Counted from the first letter of the stretch, positions 1 through 9,677 are shown. The stretch: 22,240 nt of DNA from Hypholoma sublateritium FD-334 SS-4 (GCA_000827495.1 KN817667.1:54022-76261); one strand, 5' to 3'. Numbers and translations: made by a program. Notes: generated by a model not told the origin, from the sequence alone.

Positions 1-78
1 ATGGCAAGTCGGCACAGCACAGGCATGGCTGATTTTTTCAAACTCAGCTACATGCCAGCTGGTGCCGGAAAACATGCT

Positions 79-202
79 GGGCAACTGCCCAGGCGTAGAA
101 AGAAATTACTTTNGCTTTGGCTTGAAAATGGCTGTTGGGCAGTTGCCCAAGCTNTTGGGCAACTGCCCCTGTGGATGCATGGGACTACTTGGGCAACTGC
201 CC
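79..202. repeat. Four copies of a 12-bp near-palindrome (GGGCAACTGCCC)
   Basis: The 12-mer GGGCAACTGCCC occurs at 79-90, 157-168 and 191-202, and its reverse complement GGGCAGTTGCCC at 137-148. Each copy is a GGGC/GCCC inverted repeat around CAACTG, which fits both an E-box (CANNTG) and a Myb-type core. The copies sit just upstream of ORF1 of the LINE. They may belong to its 5' UTR or promoter, or to older flanking DNA; the left end of the LINE cannot be placed, so this is open. Confidence 0.7.
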
Positions 203-389
203 ATATCTAATGCATGAGACTAGCAGCTACTGGTGCGTGGCATCTCAGACACCCGGACGCAACCCAGTGGGCACCCCGCTCTGCCTCTTCAACCCCAGAG
301 AGCAGAGAGGAACCCCATCCCGCCAGGCAGCCGTCTCTCCGACACCTACCGAAAGCCCGCCCCCTGAGCTCGCCCCTCCTACCACGAAA

Positions 390-1538
390 ATGCCCGCGTC
401 CTGCCACCAAACCCCTGTCCCCAACCCCCCCACCCCGGAGCAGGCTTCGCCAGCGAAACGCACGGCGCCGGATGACACGGACCCCGAAGCTGACCTCGCT
501 AGGGTGAGACGCCACTCCGAGAAGTGGCGACGAGGCTTCATCCCCCCGGCTGGCCTGCAACTAGTCCCTAGTCCCCCAGATGGTTTCCCAGGTGTCGCTG
601 GGATGACGTCGGAGATACTCCGCCACCACGTCGACGACGAGAGCCTTGCACTCTGGGACGAAATACTGGAGGACGAGTACTGTATCGGGCGACTGGCGTT
701 CGACACATTCGAGTCCAATAAAACGCCCAAGATCCTCAATATACACTCGTTCCTCCAGCTCCTCTTCACTTGCCCGGGCCTCGTCGTCAGCGTGCCCGGC
801 CAGAAGAAACTCCCCAGGACGGACCAGAAGCCAATCCACCCGTACCTCATCACCGGCCTCAGCCCTCGTCAAATCCACATACTGGTCCACCGAGGATGCT
901 GGAGCACCCCAGACCTGACCCTCTTCGTAGAACCCAGCACCACCTTCCTCTCCAGATTCACCATGACTCTACGAGGGCCAAACCCAGCTGGAGGTGAAGG
1001 CGCCGCGAAGCAGATCCGAGACCTCGTCGAACACTCTCTCCGCAAGAGTACCGTTGTACACACCCTCATACACAAATTTCACTATGAATACTACGACGAC
1101 AACTCCATCGAAGACGTCACCAACGAACTCATGGCGACCATCGAAGCAGTGCCCATCGTCACCTGGTCCGAAGGGATTGCTGTTACCTGCTACAACATCT
1201 ACGCTGACCCCCCCGCGAAGACAGTGGACGCGTTCCTCGAATGGCTACTCGAACTCCGGACCGGAGTCCAATACGTCTCGCGGATCGGAAAAGCCCACCC
1301 ACAACCCGTTTTCAACTGTAACCAGTGCCGCGGTATCGACCACCCCACCGGCCTGTGCCCTTACTATGCGCTGACGGGCTGGTATGCGGAGCCGGAAGTT
1401 GCGCGCCACACAGTCGTCTCCACTGCGGGCTACGGTTCACAGCCATCCCCACGCCGGGGTGGAGGTGCTGGAGGAAGCGCAGGTGGGAGCCGAGTGCATA
1501 CGTCCGGAGGACGTGGCCGCCGCGGCCGTAGCTACTAG
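390..1538 (+). CDS. LINE ORF1 protein (Gag-like, CCHC knuckle)
   Basis: This is the putative nucleic-acid-binding ORF1 protein of the LINE, expected to coat the element RNA in a ribonucleoprotein. The frame is open with no internal stop. I chose the ATG at 390 because it has an A at -3. An in-frame ATG at 210 would add 60 Pro/Thr/Ser-rich residues, and the frame stays open further left through an undetermined base. Residues about 310-323 (nt 1317-1358) form CNQC-RGID-H-PTGL-C, a CX2CX4HX4C knuckle. The C-terminus is Gly/Arg-rich (GGRGRRGRSY), suiting RNA binding. The central part, about residues 60-300, has no fold I recognise. Its stop is 452 bp before ORF2. The assignment rests on position, the knuckle and the basic tail. 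Confidence 0.75.
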   Translation: MPASCHQTPVPNPPTPEQASPAKRTAPDDTDPEADLARVRRHSEKWRRGFIPPAGLQLVPSPPDGFPGVAGMTSEILRHHVDDESLALWDEILEDEYCIGRLAFDTFESNKTPKILNIHSFLQLLFTCPGLVVSVPGQKKLPRTDQKPIHPYLITGLSPRQIHILVHRGCWSTPDLTLFVEPSTTFLSRFTMTLRGPNPAGGEGAAKQIRDLVEHSLRKSTVVHTLIHKFHYEYYDDNSIEDVTNELMATIEAVPIVTWSEGIAVTCYNIYADPPAKTVDAFLEWLLELRTGVQYVSRIGKAHPQPVFNCNQCRGIDHPTGLCPYYALTGWYAEPEVARHTVVSTAGYGSQPSPRRGGGAGGSAGGSRVHTSGGRGRRGRSY

Positions 1539-1990
1539 AACTGTCCATAGATGAGCACCTGTAACGCACATATGTCTGAAATTAGATGATCTACTACTGC
1601 CCAGCTGAGAACCAGACTGACCATGCCCATCTCCCTGAGACGTACATTACTGGGAATATGCAAAACGTAAGCTGACCTCCAGTGATGCCACTAGACTTAC
1701 CACTACCGTACTCCGGCGTCCGCAATACACCCTGAGCCCAAATATACTGACCGTTAACTCGGGACAGGAAAGCTCAGGGTACAGGACATTAAACGGCGGG
1801 ATGCCTGAATGCGGAAGTGAGCAGGCCGCGCCCGAGAGGGCAAGTAGAGGAGGGGGTGTGGTGTATGTCAGGCTACACCACATCACTAACTCTACACTGT
1901 TCAACCTGTGGATACCGAGGATATACGGTTCCAGGGCTGACTCCTTGGTAAGGATAAGCCCTGTAAGCACCCACCCCGACAAGACACAAT
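1539..1990 (+). other. LINE inter-ORF spacer
   Basis: This 452-bp spacer separates ORF1 from ORF2. Stops lie in the ORF2 frame up to a TAA at 1964-1966, so ORF2 cannot be a simple in-frame extension of ORF1 and probably starts at its own ATG. I see no conserved coding sequence in it. Confidence 0.6.
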
Positions 1991-4900
1991 ATGAATAACA
2001 CAACACATACGGACGTCAACGAAGGTCAAAGGCAATCCCCCACCCTTTACCTAGGAGTTGACGCAGTCCCTGCATGTGACAACTCTGATGATGGTAATGG
2101 GAGGTTCGGTGACAGGTTAACACCCGGTGACGGGGAAGAGCAACCTGAATCTACCTCCCTGCGGAGTATAGATGATGGAGACTCTACCCCAACACCAGCA
2201 CGAAACCCAGCGCACCAAAGAGCGAGCCCAGCTCGGCCACCAGGCCAGCCCCGTACGAGGGGCACATCTCTACCACGAGAGGCGACCCCAGCCACTGCAC
2301 CCCGTGCAAATACTGTGTCACCGACGCAGCTGACCCAGCAGCACTCCACAAGTATCACAAGGTCTCCCCGCAGTACCCGCACACGCAACACCACCCCCAA
2401 TCAGCAGAAAAAGAAGACGCGCGGAACACTCAAAATTGCGACGCTAAATGTTCGTGGTGCATGTGGCACGGCGACAGCATATAAATGGAACGCACTGAAC
2501 CACCGCATGAAAACAGATGCGATTGGCATGATGGCCATCCAGGAAACACATAACCTCTCCGATGCAAGAGTAGATCAACTAAATTCTACGCATGGTTACC
2601 ATATGCACATATTGCACTGTGGAGACCCAGACCGCCCCCAGGCAACAGGTATTGCCATTGTCCTCAATAAATACCTTACACGATGGAAGGAAGCAGCTGC
2701 CTATGATTTAATACCGGGCAGGGCAATGAGAGTGATACTCCCGTGGACGGGTGATAGTGTACTCCACATTCTGGCTGTATATGCCCCGAACAACACAACT
2801 GACAATGCAGCCTTCTGGAAAGAAATAAATACCATCTGGGAGGACGGTAACCTCCCGAGACCTGATATAATGTTGGGTGACTTCAACCTTGTTGAAGAAG
2901 CCATTGACCGTCAACCAGCACGTCACCACCAGAGCCCCGCAAACGATGAATTTGACACCCTCAAGATAATGCTCGAAGTCGGTGATGCATGGCGAATGGA
3001 GAACCCTGGGGAAACAGCTTTTACATGGGAACAACTCCCAGACAGAGCAATTAAATCTAGACTTGACAGAATCTACCTACCGCACGATATACAAAATTGT
3101 GCAACTGCCTGGGAAATAGACCATACTGAAGTCCAGACTGACCACAAAATGGTGAGTGTCAAGATATTCCACCCAGGTGCACCATTCATTGGGAAAGGCC
3201 ACTGGTGCGCACCACTCCACCTATTACACGACCGAGCAGTGGCAAAGGAAATAAGGGATGCAGGAATAGCTCTCAACGAAGATATAGCCAAACTAGATTT
3301 ACCACAGACTCAGCCGGCCAGTGATGAGGAGGCGTGGGAGCCCCCAGACCCCACCCTAATACAGAAAATGTACGCAGACTGGAAAACAAAAATCATTGGA
3401 CTCCTGCGACGGACAGCCAGACAGAAGTTGCCCATGATGGATGAAAAGATCCGAAAACTGAAAGCTGAAATAAGGCAAACCCAGGCCAGTACACTACTGG
3501 ATGCTCCCTCCAAGATTCGTCATCAAGCAATACTTGAAGATGAAATAAAGAGTATTGTACAACTCAGGTACCAGAGGGCCCGAGACAACATGGATATCAA
3601 TGGGTGGATTAACAGGGAGTCAATCCGGAAACCGTGGATCAATGAGAACAAAACTAAGCGCCCACGGGATACATTTTACCTTATGAAAATCCCTGGCACA
3701 ACACCCCCCATATACGAGAGGACATCTGAGGGCATGGCAGAGATAGCAACAGCCCACCACGAGGGCCTACAAACTGTGGACCTCGAGGGTGATCACCCCG
3801 GTCAACAACGGAACACAAATGAGACACTAGATTCCCTGAAGAATGTGCTGCACAATGAACAGGTCCAAGCACTAGAAACAGATATTTCTGCCAGCAAAAT
3901 ATCAAAAGCGATCCATAACCTCCCAAATGGAAAGTCACCAGGGCTTGATGGCCTCCCTCATGAATTCTGGGAGATTCTAGCGGACCGACACACTACGAAA
4001 CTTGCGAATAATGAACCAGAATTTGATGTTGCAGAACTACTTAAACGGGTGTTTAACAATATTGCAAGCCATGGCATACGGGTAAACTCACGCTTCTCAG
4101 AGGGGTGGATGTGCCCTATATATAAAAAGAAGGACAGGACAGACATCAGCAATTACAGGCCAATTACTGTACTAAATGCCGACTACAAGATCTTCACGCG
4201 CACTCTTGCGATGAGACTTGCACAAGCGTGCCCATCTGTCATACACCCTGATCAGGCGGGCTTCATGACTGGGCGACATATTGAGGATCACACTGACCTA
4301 GTACACCTTATAATAGCTAAATGCGAGCAGAACGAGGAGGATGGTGCAATAGTCCTCCTGGACCAAGAAAAGGCATATGATAAAATAAGACATGACTTCC
4401 TCTGGGCAACACTCGAGCAACTTCACTTCCCAGAAAAATTTATAAACACAGTCAAAGCACTGTACAACAGCGCATACACACAGATAATCATAAACGGAGT
4501 GCTTGGGCGCTCCTACCAGATAACCCGTGGAGTTCAACAAGGTGACCCCATGTTGTGCCTACTATTCAACCTAGTAATCGAATCATTAGCTTGTCTCTTA
4601 AGGCAATCCACCCTGCAAGGCCTCAAAATCAGAGGACATGCAGAAAGACTAATCGCCACCTTATTCGCGGATGACACAACAGTCTTCCTGGACAAAAACG
4701 ACAACTTTGCGGATCTGCTGACAATTCTCAATAAATGGTGTAAGGCCTTGGGAGTGAAATTCAATGTGGACAAAACCGAGCTACTTCCCATTGGAAGTGC
4801 TGAACACAGAGCCTCAGTGGTGGAAAATAGACAATTAACAGTGGGGACACCGCCACTTAGTGCAGATGTGAAAATAGTACCGGATGGCGGGTACACCAGA

Positions 4901-5389
4901 GTCCTCGGTGCATATGTGGGTAATACTGGAGCCAACCAACTTTCCGTATGGGCGCCAGTTGTCGAGAGAATTGATAAGTCACTGATATGGTGGGCCAGAG
5001 GTAAACCAACCCAGGAAGGCAGACGGCTAATTGTTAACATGGAAGTGGGTGGCCAGACTCAATACCTAACTCGAGTCCAGGGTATGCCAGAACCAGTCCT
5101 CATGCGACTATTGAAACGGATATCTGACTTCATGTGGGATGATACACGCCCAATGATAAACACTGCAACCCTATATGCCCCTGCCAGACTGGGCGGCAGA
5201 AAGCTCCTCGACCTACGAGCCAGAAACGAGGCAATAGAACTACGGCGCTACCAGAAGTACTGTATGATAGGACAGAATAGGCCGCGCTGGGCCTTCATAG
5301 CTGATGAAATATTAGACAGCAATATACGAGCCTATAATAACATCCAGGATAGCAACTCTATTATCCTACCCATCCTACAAAGTCTATGA
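1991..5389 (+). CDS. LINE ORF2, N-terminal part: AP endonuclease and reverse transcriptase
   Basis: The N-terminal 140 residues are Ser/Thr/Pro-rich. The apurinic-type endonuclease follows, with LKIATLNVRG, AIQETH (catalytic Glu), AVYAPNN, LGDFN, SRLDRIYLP and TDHKMVSV near residue 383 as the terminal Asp-His motif; this family nicks target DNA to prime reverse transcription. The RT carries GKSPGLDGLPHEFW, NYRPITVLN, QAGFMTGRHIED, motif A in LLDQEKAYDK (about residue 790), motif B GVQQGDPMLCLLFN and motif C LFADDTT (about residue 892). The expected catalytic residues are all present, so this part looks intact. It ends at a premature TGA before the RNase H. Confidence 0.9.
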   Translation: MNNTTHTDVNEGQRQSPTLYLGVDAVPACDNSDDGNGRFGDRLTPGDGEEQPESTSLRSIDDGDSTPTPARNPAHQRASPARPPGQPRTRGTSLPREATPATAPRANTVSPTQLTQQHSTSITRSPRSTRTRNTTPNQQKKKTRGTLKIATLNVRGACGTATAYKWNALNHRMKTDAIGMMAIQETHNLSDARVDQLNSTHGYHMHILHCGDPDRPQATGIAIVLNKYLTRWKEAAAYDLIPGRAMRVILPWTGDSVLHILAVYAPNNTTDNAAFWKEINTIWEDGNLPRPDIMLGDFNLVEEAIDRQPARHHQSPANDEFDTLKIMLEVGDAWRMENPGETAFTWEQLPDRAIKSRLDRIYLPHDIQNCATAWEIDHTEVQTDHKMVSVKIFHPGAPFIGKGHWCAPLHLLHDRAVAKEIRDAGIALNEDIAKLDLPQTQPASDEEAWEPPDPTLIQKMYADWKTKIIGLLRRTARQKLPMMDEKIRKLKAEIRQTQASTLLDAPSKIRHQAILEDEIKSIVQLRYQRARDNMDINGWINRESIRKPWINENKTKRPRDTFYLMKIPGTTPPIYERTSEGMAEIATAHHEGLQTVDLEGDHPGQQRNTNETLDSLKNVLHNEQVQALETDISASKISKAIHNLPNGKSPGLDGLPHEFWEILADRHTTKLANNEPEFDVAELLKRVFNNIASHGIRVNSRFSEGWMCPIYKKKDRTDISNYRPITVLNADYKIFTRTLAMRLAQACPSVIHPDQAGFMTGRHIEDHTDLVHLIIAKCEQNEEDGAIVLLDQEKAYDKIRHDFLWATLEQLHFPEKFINTVKALYNSAYTQIIINGVLGRSYQITRGVQQGDPMLCLLFNLVIESLACLLRQSTLQGLKIRGHAERLIATLFADDTTVFLDKNDNFADLLTILNKWCKALGVKFNVDKTELLPIGSAEHRASVVENRQLTVGTPPLSADVKIVPDGGYTRVLGAYVGNTGANQLSVWAPVVERIDKSLIWWARGKPTQEGRRLIVNMEVGGQTQYLTRVQGMPEPVLMRLLKRISDFMWDDTRPMINTATLYAPARLGGRKLLDLRARNEAIELRRYQKYCMIGQNRPRWAFIADEILDSNIRAYNNIQDSNSIILPILQSL

Positions 5390-6769
5390 ATGAAGATACG
5401 ATCAAGAATAGCACCCATCCCCCATCAGCTGCGTGTAATGCTCCAAGTCGGCGCAAAGTACAATGTCTTGTTTGACCCCCCAGCCCTCTCGGAACGTGCA
5501 AAACGACTGCTGCCTCTGTGGTACCATGTTGCCGATGGCCGCCACCTCCTCACAAGAGCACATCTGCCAGGACCCTCAGACTCTGAGGATGACCAGGACC
5601 CCTCCCCAAACCCAGAACAAGAAACGACGAGATGGTCTAACACGAACAACCTCAAAGAGGCTACCTGTCTGAGGGTAATACATGGTGTACAGGCTGTGGG
5701 TGATGCGGAAACACTGCATGAAGTACTGAACAGCAGCGAGCACAGGGGGAGACGGAACTGCAAATGTCAGACGTGCAAAAGGGCCAGGGAACAAGGTTGT
5801 GAGAACCCACACAAATGCATACTGCGAGCCGGGATACTCCTCGATAGCCTACCACCCAAATTCAGACTAGAGGGAGCCTCCCAAGATGCACCACCGCACA
5901 ATACCCCAGCACCAGCTACCCGAGTTCTGGTCCGCCTAGACCCAACTGTTGATGACCTAGAAAATGGTTTTAGATTATTTGGGCTGAACAGGTTGACTAG
6001 CCCCCACCCAGTGAAAAGCCCGCCAGCCCCCCTAGAACCACCAAATTTACCAAGTTCTATTGTCTATACGGATGGCTCGTGCACGGACAATGGTAATCTT
6101 GATGCCCGAGCAGGAGCTGGCATATGGTACGGACGGGATAACCCTCGAAATAAAGCAGTAAGGCTGCCAGAGAGCATGCACCAGTCCAACAATACAGGGG
6201 AGCTAGTGGCCATCCTAATAGCACTGCAGGATGGTGAACCTAACACCCCACTAGACATACACACTGACTCACAATATGTGATCGACAGTCTGTATAAATA
6301 TGGGCCTATCCACGAGCAACTGGGTTGGATTGACACTGCTAATAAAGAGCTAATGGCAAAATTATTAGCCACACTGCGAGCGAGACCTGGTAAGACATAC
6401 CTCACAAAGGTATTGGGACATAGTGGCGATGTCGGAAACGATGGCGCAGACTCACTGGCGGCTGCTGGTGCTGCAAAAGACCAGTGCGATGAGATCTCGC
6501 TTGAAGTACCAGAGGCACTCCGTATATACGGAGCCCAGCTACAAGGACTCACCCAGTCAAAGCTCTACCGGGGCATCAGAGAGCGCCATGAGAGTGGCCT
6601 GAACCCCCGCCGCGCGGCTACGGTCTGGCTCGACATCACCAGGTGGGCGGCAAAGGAGAGGTGGGGAACATTCCCGACTGACGCGATGATCTGGAAAGCC
6701 ATTCGCAACAAGACAATTGACAGGAAGATTCGACAGTACATATACCGCGTGATGCACGAAACAACATGA
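5390..6769 (+). CDS. LINE ORF2, middle part: RNase H domain
   Basis: This continues the ORF2 frame after the TGA at 5387; the ATG at 5390 is probably fortuitous. From about nt 6058 there is an RNase H1 fold with the D-E-D-D set: YTDGSCTDNG, NTGELVAI, HTDSQYVID and GNDGADSLA. RNase H removes RNA from the RNA/DNA hybrid during reverse transcription and occurs in several fungal Tad1-clade elements. The first 200 residues contain a Cys cluster (NCKCQTCKRA...CENPHKC) that could bind a metal. The frame closes at a second TGA at 6767. Confidence 0.85.
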   Translation: MKIRSRIAPIPHQLRVMLQVGAKYNVLFDPPALSERAKRLLPLWYHVADGRHLLTRAHLPGPSDSEDDQDPSPNPEQETTRWSNTNNLKEATCLRVIHGVQAVGDAETLHEVLNSSEHRGRRNCKCQTCKRAREQGCENPHKCILRAGILLDSLPPKFRLEGASQDAPPHNTPAPATRVLVRLDPTVDDLENGFRLFGLNRLTSPHPVKSPPAPLEPPNLPSSIVYTDGSCTDNGNLDARAGAGIWYGRDNPRNKAVRLPESMHQSNNTGELVAILIALQDGEPNTPLDIHTDSQYVIDSLYKYGPIHEQLGWIDTANKELMAKLLATLRARPGKTYLTKVLGHSGDVGNDGADSLAAAGAAKDQCDEISLEVPEALRIYGAQLQGLTQSKLYRGIRERHESGLNPRRAATVWLDITRWAAKERWGTFPTDAMIWKAIRNKTIDRKIRQYIYRVMHETT

Positions 6770-7360
6770 GTAGGGGCATACTGGGAATGCCTCCCAGGCT
6801 ATGAATACTGGGCGCAGTGTCCGATGTGTGATGGTCATATCGAGAGCGTTGAGCACATAATGACGGAGTGCGAGGCAACAGGACAGCGTGAAGTCTGGCG
6901 CCTCACGGCGGAAACAATGCAGAAGCGTGGCGTGAATATATTAGACCTGAGCGTCGGTGACGTTATTGGCTGCGCAATGCCTGACTTCCGCGACAATGGG
7001 GGACGGCCAAATACGGCCCTGAACTGACTCTACACAATAATCTTGACCGAGTCCATGTACTTAATCTGGCTGCTGAGGTGCAAATGGCGCATGGATAAAG
7101 GCAGCGATCCGGCATCACTGCACTCGACGGCAGAAATCACGCGCCGCTGGCGAGCGAGAATAAATAGACGAATTAAATTGGACCAGGCTATGGCAACGAG
7201 GAAGGCGCATAAGTGGAAGAAACTCTCCCGATCGCTGGTCGAAAGGACCTGGCACGGCACCCTCGACAACGAGGATGGCCTGCCACAAGATTGGGTGGGA
7301 GCATGTGGGGTTTTAGTGGGTACGGGAGTCGAGGCGCGCCCCCCGGGGCGCAACCGCTGA
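6770..7360 (+). pseudogene. LINE ORF2, C-terminal remnant with zinc finger
   Basis: This is the same frame after the second TGA, starting VGAYWECLPGY. Nucleotides 6818-6871 encode CPMC, then H, then C in a CX2C-x8-H-x4-C arrangement (CPMCDGHIESVEHIMTEC), the finger found near the C-terminus of Tad1-type ORF2 proteins. After a third TGA at 7025-7027 the frame continues as a Lys/Arg-rich tail (ITRRWRARINRRIK, RKAHKWKKL) and ends at 7358-7360. Without readthrough this part cannot be made. Confidence 0.75.
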
Positions 7361-7557
7361 TGAGGCGGCTTGACTCTTAAGTCCCACACTACCCGTTTGA
7401 GGTGTGCGTAAAGCATTTCCCCTGGTTCGGTGCTTCCCCCCGTTTTGTGCGTCTGTTTTCCCCCCTCCCCCCCCCCAGTGAGGCGACTGCCTCGCTACCC
7501 ATAGCCGCAAGTGCCGCGGCTAACTCTTGTTAGCTGCCGCCCTGCATTAGGCTCCAC

Positions 7558-7558
<1 letters not shown>
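7361..7558 (+). other. LINE 3' UTR with C-tract and stem-loops
   Basis: Between the last ORF2 stop and the poly(A) tail lie a C-rich tract (about 7460-7476) and perfect short hairpins: GAGGC/GCCTC at 7480-7493 with a GACT loop, and GCTAAC/GTTAGC at 7519-7534 with a TCTT loop. AGCCGC (7503-7508) can alternatively pair with GCGGCT (7516-7521). In LINEs generally the 3' end RNA is the RT recognition region, so these are candidate recognition stems. Confidence 0.6.

Positions 7559-7592
<34 letters not shown>
7559..7592 (+). repeat. LINE poly(A) tail (34 A)
   Basis: An uninterrupted run of 34 A residues follows GCTCCACC and is followed by GAAGTGG, already inside Gypsy gag. It marks the 3' end of the LINE insertion and its + orientation. 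A pure tail of this length suggests a fairly recent insertion. Confidence 0.95.
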
Positions 7593-7594
<2 letters not shown>

Positions 7595-9677
7595 AGTGGT
7601 TGATCAGGCACAGACAATAGAGATTGCAGAAAATCTCACGAGCGCTAAAAATAATCGCTCATCTAACCAGGACACGAGACACAAAGGAAGCTCGTCTTCA
7701 AGTGGTGGTGGTCACCACGGCTCTCGACCTTCGCACGACAACCACAACAGGTCCCGGAATGGTACAAGGCAGTTGCCTCCACCATTTCGGCCGTTCAATC
7801 GTGAAAGGAATGACCGACCGCGCCCACCATTTCATACTCAGCGAGGTGGCTTTAATGCCTCTCGAAATTCGGGAACGCCCAGTCGAGGCTTTACCCCGCG
7901 TCCACATCAAACATCTAATTATAAACCCCGGCCGCAGATGAGTGAACGCGAACGCTCAGAATTACTTGCGGCTGGGAAATGCTTTGTTTGTAAAGAGCCT
8001 GGACACATGTCGCGCAACTGCTCAAAGAACAGCAATGTGCGCTCAAACAACACACGCCCACCCGGTTTGTCTAACTTCAGTATTGAAGTCAAAACGGATG
8101 AGGATCCCGAGGAAGTAGAATACCTAGAATCTATTCCTATTGGGATGATTTCATTCGCGCAAGCAGATGCCCGGTGGGAACTCATTACGCATCGTCCCTA
8201 TCAGCAATGGGATGATGTTTATGATCCCACGGCTAAGCGCCGGACGAGCGTGGGAGACGCCCTGGCGCTTGGCGCTCAGAACGCGCTGCAAATTGAAGTC
8301 CCGTACCCCGGTGACGCTCCATTCACATTTATTAACCCTGTGTACCAGGGAAAGCGGTTCCAGGTCATTACAAACCCAGAAGACAGTAGTCAATACTTTG
8401 TATTTGATCTGGACTACCGTAGATGTGAAGTCATCGAGGCGTCTGCTCTGCGAGATCCGTACTTCCACATAGGCGCATGGTACACAGACAAATGCAGTGA
8501 ATACACGGGATCACATATATATTTCCGGAATAACTGTATTACCATGGGTGACGCATATGGATATAATGCGGCTCAAGTATTACGGAGTGGTATCCGGGAA
8601 CTATACCCCACCAAAAATACAGACATGGTGGATGACGAATTTCGTTTTGATGTCGTAACTAATGGGTACATGACATGGGACATACATGACGAAGACTACG
8701 AGGGAATACCTCTGCGAGTCTCAATCCGAGAACTCGCCAGTCCCAAATTTGATTTGGGAGGATGGTACAAGCGGTACCGCTACACCGATCAGCACAAGCG
8801 CTGTTGTGCCATTCAGGTCCCCTCGGATAGGACAGTAACAAACATGAAACCAGTGTCGTTGCAATGGGACTTAACGCCTGATTTGGCTAGGATGAGTGAT
8901 GCATCTGAATTATCAGATGACACAGATTGGGACATTCCATCTGCTCAGCTGCAGCAGTCCATTCTGCAGTGCGGATCGGTCATGCTCAATGGCATCACAC
9001 ATGAAATGTCCAACCCACCATCAAGTCTTGTAGATGTTGCCCCACATGTATTTAATGAACTCGCGTTCCCAGTCCCGGAACAATTTGGCTCGGAAGCTGA
9101 ATACCGGTGGTTTCTGGGAGTAGAAGGGCGCAGTCTGCGTCCACGAGCACCTCTTGGAGATATTATTGGACCTCTACTTATCAGTGTACTGGAAGCGGGA
9201 GGATCTTATCCCGGAGATCGTGGTCCTGCACTGCGCGAAGGACAGCGGTTCATAATTGAACAAACCACGCCGCAGGGACATTTGATCCGAGATCTCCAGC
9301 GCGATTCAACTACCTACTTCGACTTAGAATTATCTAACCACCCCGACTTCGAACCGGCGCGTGAATACGCCTACAGATGTGCGGTATATGGTGGTTTATT
9401 TATTGGAGAACGTTGGGCCACGGACCCACAAGAAAAAATGGGCCCCCTGATTGAAAACTGCCTTGAGCAGATTATTCAGAATAGCCGCCCATTTCTGCAT
9501 GATCGCAGCTATGATGTAGACTTACCCAAACGGTGTGACGTACAGACACATTTTGCTCCCGCACTTGGTACATATCACGACAGAAAATTGAAGACCCCAC
9601 CTTTGATCTGCCCGGATGGTACCAGGAGCGGCTCTTACGCCTACACAATGCTGTCCAAAATGACAGGTACGAGGTAG
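7593..9677 (+). CDS. Gypsy Gag C-terminal part with zinc knuckle and linker (partial)
   Basis: This is an open frame running straight out of the LINE poly(A) tail with no native start, so it is a 5'-truncated Gag. The first 130 residues are Ser/Gly/Arg/His-rich. CFVCKEPGHMSRNC (nt 7980-8021) is a CX2CX4HX4C knuckle that in this family binds the genomic RNA. After it comes a linker of about 550 residues in which a module of some 42 residues is present three times (nt 8355-8483, 8643-8768, 9246-9368), typified by RF-x-V-x-TN ... DLDY ... GAWY. Its function is unknown. The natural coding leaves this frame near nt 9600, so the stop at 9675-9677 is probably not the original end. Confidence 0.75.

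Larger units (their letters stand above)
1991..7360 (+). pseudogene. LINE ORF2 polyprotein (full span, three internal TGA stops)
   Basis: Positions 1991-7360 are one reading frame of about 1790 codons broken only by TGA at 5387-5389, 6767-6769 and 7025-7027. There is no frameshift: the RNase H segment, the zinc-finger segment and the basic C-terminal segment all stay in the frame of the ATG at 1991. Domain order is endonuclease (about residues 147-390), RT (about 640-930), RNase H (about 1355-1495), CX2C...HX4C finger (nt 6818-6871) and a basic tail. Each TGA would be CGA (Arg) after a single C-to-T change. The ATG has A at -3. This copy would make only the endonuclease-RT part. Confidence 0.85.
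210..7592 (+). mobile_element. Tad1-like non-LTR retrotransposon (LINE), degenerate
   Basis: Two ORFs on the same strand, a 3' UTR and a terminal run of 34 A residues define a LINE. ORF1 has a CCHC knuckle. ORF2 carries AP endonuclease, reverse transcriptase, RNase H and a C-terminal CX2C...HX4C finger, the domain order of fungal Tad1-clade elements. The right end is certain: the poly(A) tail stops at 7592 against Gypsy gag sequence. The left end is not: no target-site duplication of the sequence after the tail was found in the first 400 bases, so 210 is nominal and the element may begin outside the window. The three nonsense codons in ORF2 make this copy non-autonomous. Confidence 0.85.

Noticed and set aside
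6064..6552. A 162-codon minus-strand ORF
   Set aside because: It is antisense to the RNase H domain of LINE ORF2, whose catalytic motifs are clear on the + strand.
5387..7027. TGA read as a sense codon (alternative genetic code) in LINE ORF2
   Set aside because: TGA is absent as a sense codon in the other long ORFs of the window, and all three sites fit single CGA-to-TGA mutations.
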